A stretch of 5,329 nt of DNA, taken from SHZI01 sp964407855. GTDB taxonomy: Bacteria; Pseudomonadota; Gammaproteobacteria; Steroidobacterales; GCA-2729495. The notes beneath the pieces were generated by a model. That model was not told the DNA's origin. It ran no database searches and worked only from the letters and a program-made list of their open reading frames with translations. This document shows, piece after piece, positions 1 to 5,329 of the stretch (position 1 is its first letter; every line of letters begins with the position of its first letter). The stretch lies in contig CAYOXI010000105.1 in assembly GCA_964407855.1 (NCBI GenBank), positions 1 to 5,329 on the forward strand. The letters run 5' to 3'. The position numbers and the translations under genes are program-made.

Positions 1-145
1 CGGCATTCGAATCGAAGCACACGGCCAACCGGAGCGTGGTTCGAGACGCCATTTCGATCGCGCTCCGCGCGCCTCAATGGCTCCTCACCACGAACGGCGG
101 TTGGGGGCGCAGGACGCGCTTGCCGCATTTGAATCGAACCACTCG
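1..145. repeat. Degenerate direct repeat, 122-base period
   Basis: Bases 1-23 and 123-145 match at 19 of 23 positions, with the shared core GAATCGAA. At exactly the same 122-base offset the 8-mer CCTCAATG recurs (72-79 and 194-201), while the 48 bases between the two blocks match no better than chance. Read on the minus strand, both copies contain TTCGATTC followed by AATGC. This could be two decayed copies of a short element, or chance. No protein or RNA function can be assigned from the sequence, and the left copy starts at the window edge, so its true extent is unknown. Confidence 0.3.
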
Positions 146-206
146 TCGACCGCGCGAAACGAAGCGCCAACAATCATCCGCAGGGCGTGCAGACCTCAAT
201 GCATGA
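1..206. other. Intergenic stretch at left edge, no convincing gene
   Basis: This stretch lies beyond the terminator of the VWA gene. The plus-strand frame open from base 2 to 274 has an arginine- and proline-rich translation, runs through the terminator hairpin and overlaps the end of the VWA gene, so it is unlikely to be a gene. On the minus strand an ATG at 52 opens a frame running off the left edge, with only a GGAG 10 bases upstream as support. The most notable content is a degenerate direct repeat (1-23 and 123-145, 19 of 23 identical). No tRNA fold was found: the TTCGAAT at 6-12 resembles a T-loop, but its flanks do not pair. Confidence 0.5.
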
Positions 207-237
207 AACCGCAGGCGACTGCCCGTCGCCTGCGGTT
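207..237 (-). terminator. Rho-independent terminator of the VWA gene
   Basis: A perfect 13-bp inverted repeat (207-219 with 225-237) with a 5-base loop forms a GC-rich hairpin 23 bases past the VWA stop codon. On the transcribed strand it is followed by a short T run (GGTTTCAT). The stem is strong but the U-tract is short. Spacing and orientation fit a terminator for the gene ending at 261. Confidence 0.75.
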
Positions 238-260
238 CTCACTCGCGCCTCCGCAAATGC

Positions 261-1472
261 CTACTCCGCGTTGAAGGAGAAGTGCTTGGCTTCGGCCTGC
301 TTGCGCACGGTTCCGGTCAGCGCGTCTTCCAGCGTGTCCGCGGAACCCGCGGCGTCGGCGCGTCGCTTCTCGGCCACGTAGGCTTCACGCTCCTTGGCAA
401 GATCGGCAATGCGCGACTGGATGGCGGCGCGCTCCGCGGCCTTGCCGGCCACGTATGCCTTGCGCTCCTCGGAGTCCATGTCCTGCATCGGCGCCGGCAG
501 CGCCTCAGGCGCGACCGACTCCAGCATGACCGGATCGGCATCGGCCGCATCCACCAGATCCCAGCCCGCGTTGTCGTACAGCGCCGATGACTTGGCGGTG
601 GCGCGCTGTGCCAGCAGGCCGGGGGAGACTTCTTCTGTCTTGATGTCCTGCTCGGTCTGACGGGCCACGCCCGCCGAACCCTGCGGACCATAGGGCACGT
701 AAGTGGCATTGAGGCTCGCATTGAGACGCGCAATCTCCTGATCCTGCGGCGCTTTCACATGCACCACCGCCTGGTTGTGGTCGATGCTCATATAGCTGCC
801 GCCGGCCAGTACCGAGCCGTGCTGCCAGCCGCTGTTGACCCCGGTCTGGTGGTCGCCGGCGTGGATGGTGTTCACGACGATGCCGCGCGTCTTGGCTGCT
901 GCAATCGCCTCGGCGTAGGGCACCGGGCCCTGCGAGAACGGCTCGTTGCCGGCGATGAAGATGGCGCGCACATCGCCCTGCGCCTGACTCCACTTCAGCG
1001 CGTCGACCGCCTCGGCAATGACCTGTCCGCAGTACTCCGAACCGCCGCTGGTGGTCAGCGAGAACAGCGCCTCGGACACCTGGTCCAGCTCGCGCGTGAG
1101 GCCAATCACCTGCCGCACGTAGCCCTGCTCGGCGGAAAGCCGCGAGTTGCCGTACTCGTAAACCGCCACCTCAAGAATCGGACTCACGCCGTGCCGGCGC
1201 GCCGTGGAAAACTGGTTCACCGCCGACCACAGCTGCTGACGCGCCTGATCGATCAGACCGTCCATGCTGCTGCTGGTGTCGAGAAGGATCGCGAGCTGGA
1301 TCCTCGGCGGTTCGCCCTGCTCCTGGGGAAGTGCAGGGCGCTGCGACCGCGACGGTTCCGCCGTGGCGGGAGAGGCCAGCAGACCGGTCGGCGACGTGCA
1401 CAGCAGCATGGCCGAGAGAAGGAAGGGGGAGGCCAGGGCGGAAAGCCTGGATGTGAAGATCGAGCGTGTCAT
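261..1472 (-). CDS. Exported von Willebrand factor A (VWA) domain protein
   Basis: The predicted product has 403 residues. I chose the ATG at 1472 because CAGGAG lies 7 bases upstream; the open frame extends to a TTG at 1508, but that start lies upstream of the ribosome site. Residues 1-38 are a Sec signal peptide (basic start, hydrophobic core, probable cleavage after ATA at 36-38). Cys25 is preceded by LL, so this is not a good lipobox. The VWA domain spans about 57-232. It opens with a metal-ion (MIDAS) motif, DTSSS at 65-69, followed by a TTSGG segment at 140-144 that can supply the metal-binding threonine. Where many VWA domains carry an aspartate after strand 4, this one reads AGNEP (174-178). 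Residues 216-262 (GWQHG, LAGGSYMSIDHN, LNATYVPYG) match a block I associate with a bacterial VWA subfamily of unknown function. The C-terminus (about 333-395) is charged and helical, probably a coiled coil. VWA domains usually mediate metal-dependent protein binding; the partner here is unknown. Confidence 0.88.
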   Translation of the reverse strand: MTRSIFTSRLSALASPFLLSAMLLCTSPTGLLASPATAEPSRSQRPALPQEQGEPPRIQLAILLDTSSSMDGLIDQARQQLWSAVNQFSTARRHGVSPILEVAVYEYGNSRLSAEQGYVRQVIGLTRELDQVSEALFSLTTSGGSEYCGQVIAEAVDALKWSQAQGDVRAIFIAGNEPFSQGPVPYAEAIAAAKTRGIVVNTIHAGDHQTGVNSGWQHGSVLAGGSYMSIDHNQAVVHVKAPQDQEIARLNASLNATYVPYGPQGSAGVARQTEQDIKTEEVSPGLLAQRATAKSSALYDNAGWDLVDAADADPVMLESVAPEALPAPMQDMDSEERKAYVAGKAAERAAIQSRIADLAKEREAYVAEKRRADAAGSADTLEDALTGTVRKQAEAKHFSFNAE

Positions 1473-1479
1473 GGCAGGA

Positions 1480-1485
1480 CTCCTG
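1480..1485 (-). promoter_or_regulatory. Ribosome binding site of the VWA gene
   Basis: CAGGAG on the minus strand, 7 bases before the ATG at 1472. It decides the start: the longer frame beginning at 1508 would place this site inside the coding region and would add residues in front of the signal peptide. Between here and the hairpin at 1654 I see no convincing -35/-10 promoter pair, although the gene's promoter should lie in this stretch. Confidence 0.75.
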
Positions 1486-1653
1486 AAACCGTGTGAATGG
1501 GGTTTCAAGGCTAGGCATGTACGCGCGGAAGTGGCAGACGCATCCGTGTAAAACCTGCGTCGGCGGCTTTACATGGCGTTTGCATGAGCGCAGGACGCTC
1601 GGAGATACGAAGGCGAAGAACAGTTCGCCCACCGAAAGCACCAAACCAGAAGA

Positions 1654-1680
1654 CCCGCTGCGCGCGGTACGCGCAGCGGG
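1654..1680 (-). terminator. Hairpin terminator of the autotransporter gene
   Basis: A perfect 11-bp GC-rich inverted repeat (1654-1664 with 1670-1680) and a 5-base loop lie 56 bases past the stop codon of the barrel gene. On the minus strand the stem is followed by TCTTCTGGTTTGG, T-rich but without a clean U run, so termination may be partial or helped by Rho. It separates the barrel gene from the VWA gene. Confidence 0.65.
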
Positions 1681-1736
1681 CCTGAGTCATTGCGTCACGC
1701 TTTCGGCAGACGCTTGCCGACGAGAATGGAGTGCGC

Positions 1737-3086
1737 TCAGAACTCCCAGCGGAAGCCCAGCGTGAACTCGGTGCGCTCGTAGCGGCCGTTGCCGAGGTGG
1801 CGCGCCACGTTGGCGAACCCGGACCGCCCGCCGGTCCACTGGCCGACGATGCCAAGCCCGATGCGCGCGTAGCTGTCGTCTTCCTCATCGTTGATCATCG
1901 CAAAGCGCAGCAGGGCCTGCTGCACCGCTTCACTGAGGTCACCATCGAAGGTCACCGGCGTGGACGGCTCATCCTGGTCGAGAACATGCACCCATGCCAG
2001 GTCGACCTGCGGCAGCCATACGCCATTGGCGGAGCTGATCGCCCAGTCCATGCGCAGGCCCAGGCTTGCCGTGCTGATATCGCTGTCGATGTCCGGTGAG
2101 ACGATCGCCCAGCCGGCGCCGTTGGCATCCGGGGAGCTGGCGCGCTCGGTGTAGCCGTCGGATTCGATCGCGGCGAACTCCACATTGATGTAGGGATCGA
2201 TCCCCATCGACTCGCGCTGCCAGCGGCGGCCCAGCGTCAAGGACAGCGCGCTGACGTCGCCGTCGTAATCGGCGCTGAAGCGCTGGTCCACCGCCACGCC
2301 GCTGCCCAGGGTGTAGGCGACGCGACGGACCTGGTCGATGTCGCGACGCTGCCAGCTGCCCAGCAGGTCGAAGTAGGCACCGTTGGCGCCGCTCCAGTTG
2401 GCCCAGGCCAGCAGGCGCTGCTCGTCGCTGTCCTGCGAGCCGGAATTGCCGTTGAACTCCATGTCGTTGCGCGCGAAGCCCAGGCCGACGCCGGCACTGA
2501 AGCTGTCGCTGAAGCGCCGATCCAGGCCCAGCGTGATCGCCTGGCGGTCGGCGTCGAAGCCGGCTTCATTGAAGCTGGGGTCGCGCTCAAAATTCGCGAA
2601 GTCGAGGTTGACGAACATCGACCAGCGGTCGAACTCTGCGGTTTGCGCGAAGCTGGCGGCGCTGAGGTTGGCCATCCACGACAGCACCCCTCCCTCATGC
2701 CGGTCCACGAAACCAACCGCCTGCCCGCCGAAGCTGCTGCGCAGGCCCGCCTGGTTCGGCGCGCCGAAGCCAAACTGCGAACGGTCGATGCTGGCGTTGA
2801 CCGCGTCGGGCACGATCTGCCGCAGCGCCGCACGCACCGCCGCGTCACCTCCGAAAGCCGCGCCAACCAGCGCGTTGCAATCGGCCTGCAGCCGAGCCGA
2901 GAGGCGATTGCCGGCCGGGCACAGGGTGCCGATCGCGCGCCCCAGCTCGCGGATCGAGTCGGAGTCGGCAAACTGGTTGATGACGTCGATGGGCGTTTGC
3001 TGCGCCTGCGCGCTGGCGCTGGCGCAGGCGAGTACCAGCGCGGTGCATGTCGCGACGCCGATGCGTCCTTTGGAATTGCGTGTCAT
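1737..3086 (-). CDS. Autotransporter-type outer-membrane beta-barrel protein
   Basis: The predicted product has 449 residues. The ATG at 3086 has GGGGAG 7 bases upstream. Residues 1-28 form a signal peptide, with likely cleavage after AQA before QQ. Residues 30-95 look helical and carry two cysteines (56 and 70, in CPAGN and ADC) that could form a disulphide in the periplasm. From about 115 to 449 the sequence is a run of amphipathic strands with alternating hydrophobic and polar residues (for example 155-167, 183-190, 197-206, 224-246, 277-288, 338-350, 405-419 and 436-449). It ends in FRWEF, the terminal phenylalanine signature used by the Bam machinery to insert outer-membrane barrels. The length fits an autotransporter translocator domain plus a short leader. 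No passenger domain, adhesin repeats or protease motif are present, so secretion of a cargo is not supported. It may be a stand-alone barrel or the remaining end of a larger family. Family assignment is confident; function is unknown. Confidence 0.85.
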   Translation of the reverse strand: MTRNSKGRIGVATCTALVLACASASAQAQQTPIDVINQFADSDSIRELGRAIGTLCPAGNRLSARLQADCNALVGAAFGGDAAVRAALRQIVPDAVNASIDRSQFGFGAPNQAGLRSSFGGQAVGFVDRHEGGVLSWMANLSAASFAQTAEFDRWSMFVNLDFANFERDPSFNEAGFDADRQAITLGLDRRFSDSFSAGVGLGFARNDMEFNGNSGSQDSDEQRLLAWANWSGANGAYFDLLGSWQRRDIDQVRRVAYTLGSGVAVDQRFSADYDGDVSALSLTLGRRWQRESMGIDPYINVEFAAIESDGYTERASSPDANGAGWAIVSPDIDSDISTASLGLRMDWAISSANGVWLPQVDLAWVHVLDQDEPSTPVTFDGDLSEAVQQALLRFAMINDEEDDSYARIGLGIVGQWTGGRSGFANVARHLGNGRYERTEFTLGFRWEF

Positions 3087-3093
3087 GGCCCTG

Positions 3094-3099
3094 CTCCCC
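3094..3099 (-). promoter_or_regulatory. Ribosome binding site of the barrel gene
   Basis: GGGGAG on the minus strand, 7 bases before the ATG at 3086. It supports that start, which also places the signal peptide exactly at the N-terminus. Confidence 0.7.
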
Positions 3100-3176
3100 A
3101 GCAGAAACCGCCGAACCGGCCACGGTGCGCGCCGCGGCGGATCGGCACAGCCCCCTTACGATGATGTGGCTTTCGC

Positions 3177-3206
3177 AGTATGCCCGAGCCTCCGGACCTG
3201 TGTACA
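3177..3206 (-). promoter_or_regulatory. Candidate sigma-70 promoter of the barrel gene
   Basis: On the minus strand, TGTACA (3206-3201) and CATACT (3182-3177) are separated by 18 bases. Each matches the -35 or -10 consensus at 4 of 6 positions. The position, about 90 bases before the barrel start and inside the gap after ndh, is sensible. The -35 element lies within the 8-base palindrome GTGTACAC (3200-3207), which might be a regulator half-site or chance. This is a weak call from consensus matching only. Confidence 0.3.
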
Positions 3207-3239
3207 CCGAGCGCGGGGCCGAGGCTTGAGCTGGCCAGA

Positions 3240-3261
3240 CCCGACGCAGCATAACGCCGGG
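3240..3261 (-). terminator. Possible weak hairpin downstream of ndh
   Basis: On the minus strand CCCGGCG (3261-3255) can pair with CGTCGGG (3246-3240), seven pairs including one G-U, around an 8-base loop. It begins 26 bases past the ndh stop codon. No U-tract follows (TCTGGCC), so it is at best a weak or Rho-assisted terminator. It lies just upstream of the candidate promoter of the barrel gene. Confidence 0.25.
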
Positions 3262-3287
3262 CAGCGAGCCGCGTGTTCAGTGGTTAG

Positions 3288-4625
3288 TCATGCCTTCTCC
3301 TGATCGCGCTCCGTAGCAACAGAACCAGTTCGGGCCGCGTCGCTTCCGAGGATGATGCGTGCACCGCGCTGGTAGCTCCAGTACGCCCACGCCCAGTTGA
3401 GCAACACGACCATACGGTTGCGGAAGCCGATCAGGAAAAACACGTGCGCCGCGAGCCAGAACCACCAGGCCAGAAGCCCCGACAACTTCAGCCTGCCCAG
3501 GTGGACGATGGCGGCCATGCGGCCGATGGTCGCCAGGTTGCCGTAGTCCCGGTAGCGGAATGCCGATGACGGCCGTGACGCGATCCGTGCCCTGATCGCA
3601 GCCGCCACATGCCGGCCCATCTGCTTGGCGGCCGGCGCAACGCCTGGCACTGGGCGGCCGTCATGCTCGACCGCTGCCAGATCCCCTGCGACGAAGATCT
3701 GCGGATGGTCGGGCACGCTGAGATCGTCGCAAACGCGCACTCTGCCGGCACGGTCCAGCGGCACGCCAAGAGCGCGTCCCAGCGGCGATGCGGCAACCCC
3801 CGCCGCCCACACGATGGTGCGCGAGGCGACGAACTCGTCGCCGATCCGGTAGCCGTCCGCGTTGATGTCGGTGACCGCCGAGCCGGTGGACACCTCGACG
3901 CCCAGGCGCTCGAGTTGACGCTGCGCCGCGCTGGAAAGATCTTCGGGAAACGAGGACAGGATGCGCGGTCCCGCTTCAATCAGGCGAATGCGCGCGTGCG
4001 ACGGATTGATGTTCCGGAATTCGTTCTTCAACGTGTGCCGCGCGATCTCGGCCAGCGTGCCGGCCAGCTCCACTCCGGTTGGTCCGCCGCCAACAACGGC
4101 AAAGCTCAGCCACGCGGCACGGCGTTGCGGTTCCATCTCAGCCTCGGCGCACTCGAAGGCGATCAGCAGCTTGCGTCGCAGGTGAAGCGCATCGTCGAGC
4201 GTCTTCAGGCCCGGCGCGTGCTGCGCCCACGCCTCGTTGCCGAAGTATGCGTGGGTCGCCCCCGTGGCCAGCAGAAGAAAATCGAAATCGAGCGACGCAT
4301 CTGCGCCCAGCCACGCCCGGCGAGCCTCAACGTCGAAACCGGTGACTTCGGCCAGCCGCACCTCGACGTTGCCCTGCCTGCGAAGAATGTGCCGCAGCGG
4401 TGCGGCAATGTCGGGCGCCGACAGGCCTGCGGTGGCCACTTGGTACAGCAACGGCTGGAACAGGTGGTGGTTCTGCCGGTCGATCAGGGTGATCCGCACC
4501 GGTGCGCGGGCCAGCGCACGTGCGGCCCAGAGACCGGCGAAGCCGCCGCCGACGATCACCACATGCGGGCGCTCGAGACTCGTCTTGACCACGGAACCAC
4601 CCTTCGTCGTCGCCATGGCCGCCAC
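3288..4625 (-). CDS. ndh: Type II NADH dehydrogenase (NADH:quinone oxidoreductase, NDH-2)
   Basis: The predicted product has 445 residues. NDH-2 is a single-subunit, FAD-containing enzyme on the cytoplasmic face of the inner membrane. It passes electrons from NADH to quinone without pumping protons. Visible features are the FAD-binding Rossmann motif GGGFAGLWAARAL (26-38) with strand end LID (47-49), and the NADH-binding motif VGGGPTGVELAGTLAE (178-193), whose second strand ends in acidic Glu217 (LIEAGP), favouring NADH over NADPH. There is a second FAD contact, FVAGDLA (311-317), and a quinone-site segment, APAAKQMGRHVA (330-341). The C-terminus (about 380-418) is rich in Trp, Leu and Phe and should anchor the protein to the membrane. 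The start is ambiguous: AAGGAGG lies 4 bases before a GTG at 4625 and 13 bases before an ATG at 4616. I prefer the GTG, although either leaves the FAD motif intact. The gene appears to stand alone. NDH-2 usually helps re-oxidise NADH when proton pumping is limiting. Confidence 0.93.
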   Translation of the reverse strand: MAAMATTKGGSVVKTSLERPHVVIVGGGFAGLWAARALARAPVRITLIDRQNHHLFQPLLYQVATAGLSAPDIAAPLRHILRRQGNVEVRLAEVTGFDVEARRAWLGADASLDFDFLLLATGATHAYFGNEAWAQHAPGLKTLDDALHLRRKLLIAFECAEAEMEPQRRAAWLSFAVVGGGPTGVELAGTLAEIARHTLKNEFRNINPSHARIRLIEAGPRILSSFPEDLSSAAQRQLERLGVEVSTGSAVTDINADGYRIGDEFVASRTIVWAAGVAASPLGRALGVPLDRAGRVRVCDDLSVPDHPQIFVAGDLAAVEHDGRPVPGVAPAAKQMGRHVAAAIRARIASRPSSAFRYRDYGNLATIGRMAAIVHLGRLKLSGLLAWWFWLAAHVFFLIGFRNRMVVLLNWAWAYWSYQRGARIILGSDAARTGSVATERDQEKA

Positions 4626-4629
4626 TATG

Positions 4630-4636
4630 CCTCCTT
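4630..4636 (-). promoter_or_regulatory. Ribosome binding site of ndh
   Basis: AAGGAGG on the minus strand, a near-perfect Shine-Dalgarno sequence. It is 4 bases from the GTG at 4625 (tight) and 13 bases from the ATG at 4616 (long). The closer GTG is the better fit, but the choice changes only three N-terminal residues. Confidence 0.7.
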
Positions 4637-4703
4637 GTCACGCCCATGGTGCGGCGGTATTGAACGCTGACTCTCCAGGGAAACTCCGAACAACTCCTGC
4701 TTC

Positions 4704-4770
4704 TTCGCTCCAGCGAAAGCTGGAGCCCAGTGTCTTCAAGGCGCTGGGTCCCAACTTTCGCTGGGGCGAC
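4704..4770. repeat. Pair of inverted REP-like palindromes
   Basis: Two 29-base arms (4704-4732 and 4742-4770) are inverted copies of one another, 23 of 29 identical, around a 9-base spacer. Each arm contains its own hairpin. The left one is a perfect 8-bp stem (4707-4714 with 4719-4726) that has a GAAA loop on the plus strand. The right one is a 6-bp stem (4750-4755 with 4760-4765) that has a GAAA loop on the minus strand and one G-U pair. The unit CCAGCGAAAGCTGG resembles REP palindromes I associate with many proteobacterial genomes, including Xanthomonadales, though I could not compare copies here. It lies 3 bases past the GNAT stop codon and before ndh. There it could stop transcription or protect the GNAT mRNA 3' end; both are inferences. 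Confidence 0.75.
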
Positions 4771-4773
4771 GAC

Positions 4774-5271
4774 TTAAAGTTCCTTGAAATAGCGGGCGAC
4801 CGGCCAGGGCTCATAGCCCAACGATTCATAGGCGCGACGGGCCGGCTCATGACCTGAGTCCCCGACGGTTTCGACCATGATCATCTTCATGCCCTTCTCG
4901 CGCACCTGGCTCTCCGCGAAGTGCATCAACGCCTTGCCGATGCCCTTTCTCTGGAAGTCGGGTGCGACGGCAACAATGGAGACCTCACCCATCCGGTCTT
5001 CGGGATGGATGGCAATCCCGACAAATCCGGCCAGCACGCCAGAGTGAAGAGCAAGCCATACCGAGTCGGGATCCCGATCAAGCAGCGCAGAGACTTCCGC
5101 AGCCTGCCGGACTTCCCAGCCTTGCGGCCAGAAGTTGTCGTAGACGAATCCCGGAACCTTCCTGCGCGTCAGCGGGAAGACCGGCTCCCAGGCCCTGATC
5201 GCCAGATTAATCACCTGTTCCCGAAATTCCTCGCCATAGCCAATGATCTTGAGTTCTTCCATTTCTGTCAC
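4774..5271 (-). CDS. GNAT-family N-acetyltransferase
   Basis: The predicted product has up to 165 residues, a normal single-domain GNAT length. The family transfers an acetyl group from acetyl-CoA to an amine; the substrate here is unknown. Motif A is clear: the strand SIVAVAPDF (98-106) followed by the pyrophosphate-binding loop QRKGIG (107-112) and helix KALMHFAESQ. Motif B is ARRAYESLGYEP (144-155), whose Tyr147 is at the usual place for the general acid. The N-terminal segment AIRAWEPVF (24-32) and the WEVRQ segment (52-56) occur in small-molecule-type members, an impression from memory. The start is uncertain. A GTG at 5271 has only AGG 5 bases upstream, an ATG at 5262 has no good ribosome site, and the frame stays open to the right edge of the window, so an upstream start cannot be excluded. 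GC content is lower than in ndh: 35 of 60 bases in two sampled lines, against 40 and 44 of 60. Confidence 0.88.
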   Translation of the reverse strand: MTEMEELKIIGYGEEFREQVINLAIRAWEPVFPLTRRKVPGFVYDNFWPQGWEVRQAAEVSALLDRDPDSVWLALHSGVLAGFVGIAIHPEDRMGEVSIVAVAPDFQRKGIGKALMHFAESQVREKGMKMIMVETVGDSGHEPARRAYESLGYEPWPVARYFKEL

Positions 5272-5294
5272 TCGTGCCTGAAGCAGGACAATCA

Positions 5295-5319
5295 GACGGG
5301 GACGCCGCAGGTCCCCGTC
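5295..5319. repeat. Perfect short palindrome upstream of the GNAT gene
   Basis: GACGGGGAC (5295-5303) and GTCCCCGTC (5311-5319) form a perfect 9-bp stem with a 7-base loop. It could be the terminator of a gene lying to the right of the window, although the T-tract after it on the minus strand is poor (TGATTGTCC). Alternatively it could be a REP-like element: GGGGAC-type palindromes occur near REP-associated transposases, but none is visible here. The window ends 10 bases later, so context is missing. Confidence 0.4.
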
Positions 5320-5329
5320 CCAGGTTTCC

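Noticed and set aside
1..23. Possible tRNA T-arm (TTCGAAT)
   Set aside because: The flanking bases do not pair and no acceptor or anticodon arms are found nearby.
1..52. Minus-strand partial frame beginning ATG at 52 and running off the left edge
   Set aside because: Only 17 codons are visible, with a GGAG 10 bases upstream; too little to support a gene call.
77..274. 65-codon plus-strand open frame at the left edge
   Set aside because: It runs through the 13-bp terminator hairpin and into the end of the VWA gene, has no ribosome site I could recognise, and has a low-complexity basic translation.
759..1496. 245-codon plus-strand open frame opposite the VWA gene
   Set aside because: It is antisense to a gene with a clear domain and ribosome site. 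Its translation is rich in Arg, Gly and His with no recognisable domain, as expected of a shadow frame in GC-rich DNA.
261..1508. Longer VWA reading frame from a TTG at 1508
   Set aside because: It would put the clear ribosome site CAGGAG inside the gene and extend the signal peptide with an unlikely leader.
2383..3303. 306-codon plus-strand open frame opposite the barrel gene
   Set aside because: Fully overlaps the barrel gene. The translation is Ser-, Arg- and Pro-rich with no domain; it is a GC-driven shadow.
3609..4670. 353-codon plus-strand open frame opposite ndh
   Set aside because: Antisense to a confidently identified NDH-2; the translation has no recognisable fold or motif.
4638..4850. 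70-codon minus-strand frame spanning the REP pair
   Set aside because: Its translation (SPQRKLGPS followed by SSFRW) is simply the reading of the REP palindromes; similar spurious short proteins are commonly predicted from such repeats.

Overview
The window carries four genes, all read leftwards (minus strand). Each is separated from the next by a 150-265 base gap, so they look like four separate transcription units rather than one operon. Coding DNA is GC-rich (about 65-70% in the stretches I counted). The gene types are a type II NADH dehydrogenase with a hydrophobic tail, a Gram-negative outer-membrane autotransporter barrel and a secreted von Willebrand A protein. Together with a REP-type palindrome pair they suggest a chromosomal segment of a GC-rich gammaproteobacterium, possibly Xanthomonadales/Lysobacterales. 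That placement is an inference from gene style, not from a marker gene.

Layout in order of transcription, right to left. Bases 5272-5329 hold a short perfect palindrome and no start site of their own. A GNAT acetyltransferase (5271 to 4774) is visibly less GC-rich than its neighbours. Its stop codon sits 3 bases from a pair of inverted REP-like hairpins (4704-4770). Next is ndh (4625 to 3288), a non-proton-pumping respiratory NADH:quinone oxidoreductase. A 201-base gap with a candidate promoter leads to an outer-membrane beta-barrel protein of autotransporter type (3086 to 1737), followed by a strong hairpin terminator (1654-1680). The last gene is an exported von Willebrand A domain protein (1472 to 261), followed by a perfect 13-bp hairpin terminator (207-237). 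Bases 1-206 hold no convincing gene, only a degenerate direct repeat.

The four genes do not form an obvious pathway. The NADH dehydrogenase works at the inner membrane, the VWA protein is predicted periplasmic or extracellular, the barrel sits in the outer membrane, and the acetyltransferase is cytosolic. The VWA and barrel genes are adjacent and both encode envelope proteins, but the terminator between them argues against co-transcription. I found no CRISPR array, tRNA, rRNA, transposase, toxin-antitoxin pair or phage gene, and no evidence of a new multi-gene system. The points most worth a second look are the REP pair, the altered metal-site motif of the VWA domain, the passenger-less barrel with a cysteine pair in its leader region, and the repeat at the left edge.
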